This document shows positions 20,804-25,507 of a stretch of DNA of 25,507 nucleotides, piece after piece. Where the stretch lies: the NCBI GenBank assembly GCA_050694055.1, contig JBOGWX010000113.1:1-25507 (forward strand). The letters are read 5' to 3'. Position numbers and translations under genes: made by a program. Source of the DNA: WHSV01 sp050694055. Its GTDB lineage: Bacteria; Actinomycetota; CADDZG01; WHSQ01. Each line of letters begins with the position of its first letter. Positions within the stretch are counted from its first letter, which is position 1. The notes beneath the pieces were generated by a model. The model made no database searches. It was not told the origin of the DNA and saw only the letters and a list, made by a program, of their open reading frames with translations.

Positions 20804-20809
20804 TAGGCT
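20804..20809 (+). promoter_or_regulatory. Putative -10 element, leaderless oxidoreductase gene
   Basis: TAGGCT fits TANNNT and is exactly 6 nt before the ATG at 20816. No Shine-Dalgarno sequence is present between them. TTGAAC occurs upstream but with a 22-nt spacer, too long for a standard -35. Confidence 0.45.
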
Positions 20810-20815
20810 CGGTTC

Positions 20816-21910
20816 ATGCCCGACATCTTGGTGTTCGGCGCCACCGGCTACACGGGGAAACTCGTGGCCCGCGAGCTGGCCCAGCGTGGTGCAAGCATCG
20901 TCCTCGCGGGCAGAGACCGGGCCAAGCTGGAGACACTCGCCGCGACTACCGGCGACCCCGAGGTGCGTCTGGCATCGGTTGGTGATGTCGACGGGCTCGT
21001 CAGTGCCCTCGAGGACTGTCGCGTTCTACTCACTTGCGTGGGGCCCTTCTCGGAACTGGGTTGGACCGCGGTCGAGGCCGCGCTGCGCGCGCGCGTCAAC
21101 TACCTCGACTCCACCGGCGAAAGCTCCTTCGTCGCGCGCCTGATTGGAGACTACGACGAGCACGCACGTGACGCGGGCATTGCGATGGCGCCCGCGATGG
21201 GTTTCGACGAGGTTCCCGGTGACGTCGCGGCCACGCTCGCAGCCGAGCGCCTGGAGCGTCCCGAGATGATCCTCACCTATGCGTTGCCCTCGAGCGGGTC
21301 GCTGGGGACCGTTAAGAGCGCGCTCGGCATCCTCACGACGAGCGGACCGTGGATTCGTGACGGCGAGCGGGTGATGATCGCGCCCGGTCAACGCACGCGC
21401 TGGTCGCCCATGCCCCCGCCACTCGGGCCCAAGCCGGCCGTGTCGTTTCCACTTGCGAACGGTGAGCTCATCCCCTTGCATTTGGACCTGCGCACGCTCG
21501 AGCTGTATGTAACCATCGGCACGCCCCAGAAACTCGGACTGAAGTTCGCCCTCCCGATCTTCAAGTCGTTGCACGCTCTACCGGGGGCCCGTAAAGCGAT
21601 CGAGCGCACGGTTGAGGTCCTGAAGCGCGCCGAAGGTCCCGACGACAAACAACGACGAGCGTGGTGGACGATCCTCGCAGAAGCCCGCTCGGGCGATAGG
21701 TGGCGCAACGTCGCGCTCACAGGCCGCGATGTGTACGGTTTGACCGCGCGTCTGCTCGCGGCTGCAGCTATGAAGATGTCACAGCCGAGCTACGACCGGA
21801 CCGGAGTCATGGCGCCGGTACAAGCGATGGACCTTGACTGGCTCGAGAAGGAACTACTCGACGGCAACTGCAAGATAGCAAGCTACGGCCCCAGCGACAG
21901 CGGAAGTTAG
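20816..21910 (+). CDS. Saccharopine dehydrogenase-like (trans-acting enoyl reductase-type) NAD(P) oxidoreductase
   Basis: A protein of 364 residues with an N-terminal NAD(P)-binding Rossmann domain: ILVFGATGYTGKLVARELAQRG (residues 4-25), then IVLAGRDRAKLE and VLLTCVGPFSELG. This is the layout of the saccharopine dehydrogenase NADP-binding family (COG3268) common in Actinomycetota, which includes the trans-acting enoyl reductase of mycobacterial phenolic lipid synthesis. The middle contains the expected GFDEVPGD motif. True lysine metabolism is unlikely from context; a lipid-related reductase is more typical, but no lipid genes are next to it. A 51-nt gap separates it from the unknown gene downstream, with only a weak GCCTCG/CGAGGC hairpin between. 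Confidence 0.85.
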   Translation: MPDILVFGATGYTGKLVARELAQRGASIVLAGRDRAKLETLAATTGDPEVRLASVGDVDGLVSALEDCRVLLTCVGPFSELGWTAVEAALRARVNYLDSTGESSFVARLIGDYDEHARDAGIAMAPAMGFDEVPGDVAATLAAERLERPEMILTYALPSSGSLGTVKSALGILTTSGPWIRDGERVMIAPGQRTRWSPMPPPLGPKPAVSFPLANGELIPLHLDLRTLELYVTIGTPQKLGLKFALPIFKSLHALPGARKAIERTVEVLKRAEGPDDKQRRAWWTILAEARSGDRWRNVALTGRDVYGLTARLLAAAAMKMSQPSYDRTGVMAPVQAMDLDWLEKELLDGNCKIASYGPSDSGS

Positions 21911-21961
21911 CGACCGCCTCGGTTATCACGACGAGGCCTAGGACGTAGAGAAGGGAGTTCG

Positions 21962-22354
21962 ATGGGAGCGAGACTTCGCTACGCGAAGGTCATCGACCGC
22001 AAGCTGTTCTTCGATCAGGGAGGAAGACTTCATCCGGGCCTCGACAACGTGATCGTCGTGAACGACGAACCTGGTGTTGCCGGTGCATTCATGGTCTTTC
22101 GAGGGTGGGCCGACGATCACGGCAGCGTCACCGAGCAGTGGCGCATCGAGGGACCCGGTGGACTCACCATCTACGAAAGCGTTGCGCGCGAGCTCCATCT
22201 CGCAACCAAGACTCACATCGAACGTCTCGAGGACGAGATCACGGACCTGAAGGTCGAACAGGTCGAGGGCAACTACTCCGTCGTCTTCCTCCTCGACGAG
22301 GAAGAGGTCGGTCGCACCGGCTTCACGGTAAGGCTGGTGCAGATCGAACGCTAA
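21962..22354 (+). CDS. Unknown conserved-looking protein, 130 residues
   Basis: I do not recognise this protein. It is soluble, without a signal peptide, membrane helix or cysteine. Its first 90 residues look mixed alpha/beta (HPGLDNVIVVNDEPGV, AFMVFRGW, QWRIEGPGGLTIYES), and a charged helix near residues 75-98 is followed by a final beta-like stretch. The start is well supported by AGAAGGGAG 5 nt before the ATG. A strong hairpin lies 14 nt past the stop. It follows the saccharopine-dehydrogenase-like gene by 51 nt and may share its message. Codon choice is somewhat less GC-biased than in its neighbours. Confidence 0.75.
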   Translation: MGARLRYAKVIDRKLFFDQGGRLHPGLDNVIVVNDEPGVAGAFMVFRGWADDHGSVTEQWRIEGPGGLTIYESVARELHLATKTHIERLEDEITDLKVEQVEGNYSVVFLLDEEEVGRTGFTVRLVQIER

Positions 22355-22367
22355 CTACGTACCGCCA

Positions 22368-22395
22368 ATGCGCCGGTCCCGAAGGACCGGCGCAT
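22368..22395 (+). terminator. Strong hairpin after the 130-residue gene
   Basis: A perfect 12-bp stem, ATGCGCCGGTCC (22368-22379) with GGACCGGCGCAT (22384-22395), closed by a CGAA tetraloop, followed by gattt. A short T-run makes it a reasonable intrinsic terminator. Confidence 0.7.
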
Positions 22396-22668
22396 GATTT
22401 GCAACGGGGCGGGAGTCTCCGACGCTCGGGCAGGGCGTCGGATGGCTGCGGCGGCGAATGCGACTAGGACCCCCGCCCTCAAGTGAGTTTGTGTGGGAGT
22501 CACGCGAGAGCCAATAGGTAGATGGAATCATTTGGCTGTGCTTACCTAACTAGTTCTGCACCGATCGTCCGAAATAGCCGGTGTTGCGCTCGTGTAACCC
22601 CGTCGGGCGCGCAGGCGTCCAAGTCGGTGAGCGGGCGAAAAACAGCCCCCATAGACGGAGGGAAACAC
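22396..22668 (+). promoter_or_regulatory. Gene-free leader region with potential structured elements
   Basis: No gene fits this 273-bp stretch, although a frame is open from 22522. TCCGACGC (22418-22425) pairs with GCGTCGGA (22435-22442). GGGCGGG (22407-22413) can pair with CCCGCCC (22472-22478), with AGTC/GACT beside it, enclosing that hairpin. An unusually AT-rich patch at 22509-22560 probably holds the promoter of the downstream gene, but no convincing hexamers were found. It also holds two mutually exclusive pairings. I could not match it to a known riboswitch class. Confidence 0.35.
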
Positions 22669-22980
22669 GTGTACGAGTTCGCAATCGTTGTGCTGCTCGG
22701 CATCGGTTCGTTCAAGTTGGTCGACATGGTTGGCGAGTACCTCAACCTGTCGAAGATCACGACGCTGTTCACGATCGTCGTTGGTGTGTTCGTTGCATGG
22801 GCACTCGACTTCTCACTCTTTGCGCAGTGGGACGTCGCGGTTCGCTCGGACCTCGTCGCTTACATCGGCACGGGTCTGATGATCGCCGCTGCAGGCTACG
22901 CCGCACCGAAGGTCTTCGAGCACGTCGCCGATATCTTCGGCCGCCCTCGTTCGACCGATAACCGCATCAAAGCCGCGTAG
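22669..22980 (+). CDS. Small three-helix membrane protein, unknown
   Basis: A 103-residue protein with three likely membrane helices, about residues 4-20, 29-50 and 63-82, and a short basic cytoplasmic tail ending NRIKAA. I recognise no family. Size and layout are shared by some holins and by small structural membrane proteins, but no phage gene is nearby. The GTG at 22669 is chosen because GGAGGG lies 6 nt upstream; the same frame is open from 22522 but those residues look non-coding. It has a long leader region and a textbook terminator, so it is a stand-alone transcription unit and perhaps well expressed. Confidence 0.75.
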   Translation: MYEFAIVVLLGIGSFKLVDMVGEYLNLSKITTLFTIVVGVFVAWALDFSLFAQWDVAVRSDLVAYIGTGLMIAAAGYAAPKVFEHVADIFGRPRSTDNRIKAA

Positions 22981-23001
22981 CACCTCCCCGCTACGGGTTA
23001 A

Positions 23002-23033
23002 GAGGGGGCCCCTGGAGGGGGCCCCCTCGTTTT
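23002..23033 (+). terminator. Intrinsic terminator after the small membrane protein gene
   Basis: GAGGGGGCCCC (23002-23012) and GGGGCCCCCTC (23018-23028) form an 11-bp stem with a 5-nt loop, followed by G and TTTT. It begins 21 nt after the stop codon. This is the clearest Rho-independent terminator in the window. Confidence 0.9.
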
Positions 23034-23071
23034 AGTTCTGGGCGGCTCAATGGAACGCGGCCTGCGGCCGA

Positions 23072-23077
23072 TAGGAC
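23072..23077 (+). promoter_or_regulatory. Possible -10-like element before the histidine kinase
   Basis: TAGGAC differs from TANNNT only at the last base and sits exactly 6 nt before the ATG at 23084. AAGGG within the gap could instead be a poor ribosome-binding site. Weak. Confidence 0.25.
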
Positions 23078-23083
23078 AAGGGC

Positions 23084-24382
23084 ATGACGACCATCAGCGA
23101 GGCCGAGCGCCTCGAACAGGGGCTTACCTACGTCCGGATCTTCGGCGTGGTCTTCTCGGTGGCGGCAATAGCGACCACGTCGGGATGGCCCGACCAAACG
23201 ACGGAACAGCTCGCCTGGATAACGGTCGTGTTCCTGGCGTTGGGGAGCATGACCATTTGGGGCGCCTCGGCGCGCCTGGAGACATCACAGGACCACTTTC
23301 GGCTCGGGCTCATCGGGTTCACGTTCGATGCTCTGATTATCTGCTCGATGGTGTGGGTCTTCGCGTGGGAGACCCCGTACGTGACCTGGGCGCTGCTCAT
23401 GCTGGTCCCCCTCGAGGGAGCGATTCGCTACCGGCTACCCGGCGCACTGGCAGCGGGAATAATCGGGGCCGCCTTCTTCGTTCCACAGAGCCTGCACCGC
23501 ACCGAGCTCACCGGTGAGAGTTTCGAGATCACGACCTACGTCTTTGCCTTCGGCCTAATGGGACTGATGGCAGGAACGACCGGTGCCATGGCCGAGAGCT
23601 GGAGCGTGCAGAAGAAGGCGTTCGAGCGGCAGGCGCTCAAGCTCGCGGAGGCCGATCGCATCAAGGACCGCTTCCTCGCCATCACGTCGCACGAGTTCCG
23701 CGGGCCCCTCGCGGCCATCATCATGGGCGTGGACACCGTCAGCAGGAGGCGCGACCGACTGACTCCCGAGCAGCTCGACAAGTTGCTCGGAATGGTCTCC
23801 AGTCAGGGGCACCACCTTGCGCTGCTGGTCGACGATCTGCTCATCACGTCCCAGCTTCAGGCGCACAAGCTCAACCTGCAGCCTGAGTGGTGCGATCTTC
23901 AGACTGTGATCGACCGAGCCCTGGATGCGGCGGCGACCAAGCGGCGAGCTCATCAGCTCGAGGTCTTCGTCGAACCACTGTCGTGCGTGCTCGACGAGGT
24001 GCGCGTCGGCCAGGTGGTGCGCAATCTGATCGAGAACGCTTACAAGTACTCCCCGGATCACTCGCGCGTGGCGGTCACGGCCAAAGGCGAGAACGGTGGC
24101 ATCGTAATTCGGCTCGCCGACGAGGGCCCGGGGCTTCCCGATGACCGGCGCGAACAACTGTTCGAGGCCTTCAGTCGCATCCACGAGACTTCGGCCGGCA
24201 CCGACGGCGTCGGACTAGGGCTCTACGTCGTGAGCCAGCTCGTCAACGCAATGAACGGTCGCATCGACCTCAAGTCGTCGCGCAATGGGGCCGTTTTCTC
24301 GATCCACCTGCCGTGCGAGACGCGCCCGGCGGAACCCCCGGTGTTCGGGCTCGTGACCAGCGAGGCGGCAGCGGGCCAGTAG
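23084..24382 (+). CDS. Orphan membrane sensor histidine kinase
   Basis: A protein of 432 residues. The N-terminal 170 residues contain about five or six membrane helices with short loops and no large external sensor domain, so the signal is probably within or at the membrane. A coiled segment leads to the HisKA domain with the phospho-acceptor in SHEFRGPL (H203). The ATP-binding domain has the N box NLIENAYKYSP, the G1 box DEGPGLP and the G2 box GVGLGLYVV. The position four after the histidine is Gly instead of the usual Thr or Asn. No response regulator gene is in the window, so its partner is elsewhere. It lies between two terminators or start signals and appears monocistronic. Confidence 0.9.
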   Translation: MTTISEAERLEQGLTYVRIFGVVFSVAAIATTSGWPDQTTEQLAWITVVFLALGSMTIWGASARLETSQDHFRLGLIGFTFDALIICSMVWVFAWETPYVTWALLMLVPLEGAIRYRLPGALAAGIIGAAFFVPQSLHRTELTGESFEITTYVFAFGLMGLMAGTTGAMAESWSVQKKAFERQALKLAEADRIKDRFLAITSHEFRGPLAAIIMGVDTVSRRRDRLTPEQLDKLLGMVSSQGHHLALLVDDLLITSQLQAHKLNLQPEWCDLQTVIDRALDAAATKRRAHQLEVFVEPLSCVLDEVRVGQVVRNLIENAYKYSPDHSRVAVTAKGENGGIVIRLADEGPGLPDDRREQLFEAFSRIHETSAGTDGVGLGLYVVSQLVNAMNGRIDLKSSRNGAVFSIHLPCETRPAEPPVFGLVTSEAAAGQ

Positions 24383-24449
24383 CCCCCCGGTCGCACCTTT
24401 CCCGTAGCCCTAAGGCAAGAAAATCCACGGACGCACCGCACCTCGCCCG

Positions 24450-24455
24450 TATGGT
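24450..24455 (+). promoter_or_regulatory. Putative -10 element, leaderless nuclease gene
   Basis: TATGGT fits TANNNT, 6 nt before the ATG at 24462. No Shine-Dalgarno sequence and no evident -35 element. It overlaps an out-of-frame ATG at 24451. Confidence 0.45.
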
Positions 24456-24461
24456 CGAAGC

Positions 24462-25256
24462 ATGGAACAGGCACTGCTCGAGCTGTCGCCGTCGAGCGCC
24501 AGTGACTTCAAGAGTTGCCCCCTCAAGTTCAAATTCCGCTCGATCGACCGCCTCGTCGAGCCGACCTCGTCCGCCGCGGCGCGTGGATCGCTGGTCCACG
24601 CCGTCCTGGAACGACTGTTCGCCGAGGCGCCCGAGTGCCGCACTCCACAACGCGCCGAGGACCTCCTGGTGGCGCTGTGGACCGAGGTGCGCCACCAACC
24701 CGAGGTGCGGCCCTCTGATTTGATCGAGGCCGAGGAGCAGAACTGGCTCGCGGTGAGCAAGACGCTGCTGGGCAACTACTTCAAACTCGAGGATCCCAGC
24801 CTGTTGCACGCGAGCCGGCTCGAGTGGTGGGTCGAGTACGAACTCGCCGACCTTCACCTCCGAGGCGTTATCGACAGAGTCGAGGAGACCCCCGATGGGG
24901 CTTGGATCCTGACCGACTACAAGACCGGCCGAATCCCCGGCGAGATGCGTGAGGCGACGGCGTTTTTCGGGCTTCGTTTCTACGCTCTGGTGTGCTGGCG
25001 CGCCTTCGGGGTCATACCCAAGGAGATTCGCCTCGTCTATCTCGCCAATCCTTCGGTGCTGACGCTCACGCCGCACGAGCGGATGCTCAGCGCCTTCGAG
25101 AAGCAGATGCTGGCGCTCGGCAAGGCCATTCGCAGGGCCAACGACACCGACGACTGGCGCCCCAGCCCCTCGCCGCTCTGCATGTCGTGTTCCTTTCAGA
25201 GCCTGTGCCCCGCCTGGGCCGGCGCAGCCGCGGGTCCGCAGGCGGACGCCTCCTAG
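24462..25256 (+). CDS. Stand-alone RecB/Cas4-like Fe-S PD-(D/E)XK nuclease
   Basis: A protein of 264 residues made only of the RecB-type nuclease domain (COG2887-like). It shows the helical motif GSLVHAVLERL (H46), GVIDRV (D138), D152-Y-K154-T-G and a downstream FYALVCWRA helix. Four cysteines, C19 in FKSCPLKF and C240, C243, C249 in LCMSCSFQSLCPAW, match the iron-sulfur clasp of AddB and Cas4 nucleases. It probably cuts or trims DNA ends. Such single-domain proteins occur in actinobacteria without CRISPR; no cas genes or array are present here. It shares its architecture with the nuclease domain of the AdnA-like protein. Two hairpin/repeat elements follow. Confidence 0.88.
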   Translation: MEQALLELSPSSASDFKSCPLKFKFRSIDRLVEPTSSAAARGSLVHAVLERLFAEAPECRTPQRAEDLLVALWTEVRHQPEVRPSDLIEAEEQNWLAVSKTLLGNYFKLEDPSLLHASRLEWWVEYELADLHLRGVIDRVEETPDGAWILTDYKTGRIPGEMREATAFFGLRFYALVCWRAFGVIPKEIRLVYLANPSVLTLTPHERMLSAFEKQMLALGKAIRRANDTDDWRPSPSPLCMSCSFQSLCPAWAGAAAGPQADAS

Positions 25257-25267
25257 CCGTCCCTGTC

Positions 25268-25287
25268 GGGGGGCCGTGCGGCCTCCC
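25268..25287 (+). terminator. Probable hairpin terminator after the nuclease gene
   Basis: GGGGGGCC (25268-25275) pairs with GGCCTCCC (25280-25287), with one G-T wobble and a 4-nt loop, 11 nt past the stop codon. A weak pyrimidine run follows rather than a T-tract. Confidence 0.5.
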
Positions 25288-25360
25288 TGTCCCCTTAGAA
25301 CCGGAGGTGCGGCGCATCAAGTCAAGCGAACCATCGGCTCATCGTGTCCGAGGTGCAGGG

Positions 25361-25379
25361 GTCGTTCCCGTAGAACGAC
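25361..25379. repeat. Perfect inverted repeat just before the tandem repeat
   Basis: GTCGTTC and GAACGAC form a 7-bp stem around CCGTA and end 4 nt before the tandem repeat. Could be a hairpin in a transcript or a protein site; nothing assigns it. Confidence 0.4.
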
Positions 25380-25383
25380 GAAA

Positions 25384-25507
25384 CATGCGGTCCATGCGGT
25401 CCATGCGGTCCATGCGGTCCATGCGGTCCATGCGGTCCATGCGGTCCATGCGGTCCATGCGGTCCATGCGGTCCATGCGGTCCATGCGGTCCATGCGGTC
25501 CATGCGG
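25384..25507. repeat. Perfect 9-bp tandem repeat running off the window
   Basis: The unit CATGCGGTC repeats without a mismatch for 124 bp, 13 full copies plus 7 bases, up to the last base of the window. The unit is a multiple of three and has no stop codon on either strand in any frame, so all six frames stay open; plus-strand frames give Met-Arg-Ser, Cys-Gly-Pro or Ala-Val-His repeats. An ATG opens the array at 25385, with no ribosome-binding site. Whether it is coding depends on sequence beyond the edge. Confidence 0.95.

Noticed and set aside
21916..21937. Hairpin GCCTCG/CGAGGC between the oxidoreductase and the 130-residue gene
   Set aside because: A 6-bp stem with a 10-nt loop and no T-tract is too weak to call a terminator; the genes may still be co-transcribed.
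22522..22668. Longer start for the three-helix membrane protein
   Set aside because: The added 49 residues have no helix or conserved look, no ribosome-binding site precedes 22522, and GGAGGG lies 6 nt before the GTG at 22669.
24462..25256. Cas4 of a CRISPR system
   Set aside because: The Cas4-like iron-sulfur nuclease has no cas1, cas2 or array in the window, and single-domain COG2887 nucleases of this type are common in actinobacteria.
25384..25507. CRISPR array or (MRS)n gene
   Set aside because: There are no spacers, so it is not CRISPR. A protein cannot be claimed because no ribosome-binding site or end of the frame is visible.

Overview
This 25.5 kb window is GC-rich chromosomal DNA, most likely from a member of the Actinomycetota, probably an uncultured or deep-branching lineage. 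Three things point there: an AdnA/AdnB-type pair of helicase-nucleases, an MhuD-like haem monooxygenase, and a DUF6458-like small membrane protein. Several genes also have a TANNNT element exactly 6 nt before their start codon, the actinobacterial pattern for leaderless mRNAs. I see no rRNA, tRNA, insertion sequence, CRISPR array or prophage.

Region 1 (1-12779, minus strand) is one long, tightly packed gene cluster, read from right to left. It holds adnA, adnB (ATGA overlap), a ferric-reductase-like FAD/NAD(P)H membrane oxidoreductase (10 nt gap), an NhaA Na+/H+ antiporter (TGATG overlap) and an Lhr-type giant helicase (GTG directly after the NhaA stop). The lhr gene runs off the left edge. 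DNA-end resection and repair enzymes are thus joined with two membrane proteins in one probable operon.

Region 2 (12780-14857) holds, on the plus strand, a 78-residue protein diverging from adnA that carries a sliding-clamp-binding-like QLTLF motif, then a secreted PBP4-type D,D-carboxypeptidase. A DUF6458-like membrane protein converges on it from the minus strand, across a shared hairpin.

Region 3 (14855-19891, minus strand) holds mhuD, a COG1233 FAD oxidoreductase, a VapBC-type toxin-antitoxin pair with its own clear promoter, and a secreted CocE/X-Pro-dipeptidyl-peptidase-family hydrolase ending in a hairpin. The toxin appears to start at CTG.

Region 4 (19941-25256) is mixed. It holds a zinc-ribbon miniprotein converging on a histidine phosphatase, then on the plus strand a saccharopine-dehydrogenase-like oxidoreductase, an unknown 130-residue protein with a strong terminator, a possibly structured leader before a small three-helix membrane protein with a textbook terminator, an orphan sensor histidine kinase with an altered H-box, and a stand-alone RecB/Cas4-like iron-sulfur nuclease. 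The window ends inside a perfect 9-bp tandem repeat (25384-25507) that has no stop codon in any frame.

The most interesting points are the leaderless-promoter pattern, the clamp-motif miniprotein next to adnAB, the mhuD/oxidoreductase pair, the CTG-start toxin, the leader before the three-helix protein, and the terminal repeat. Family assignments come from reading motifs; no database search was run.
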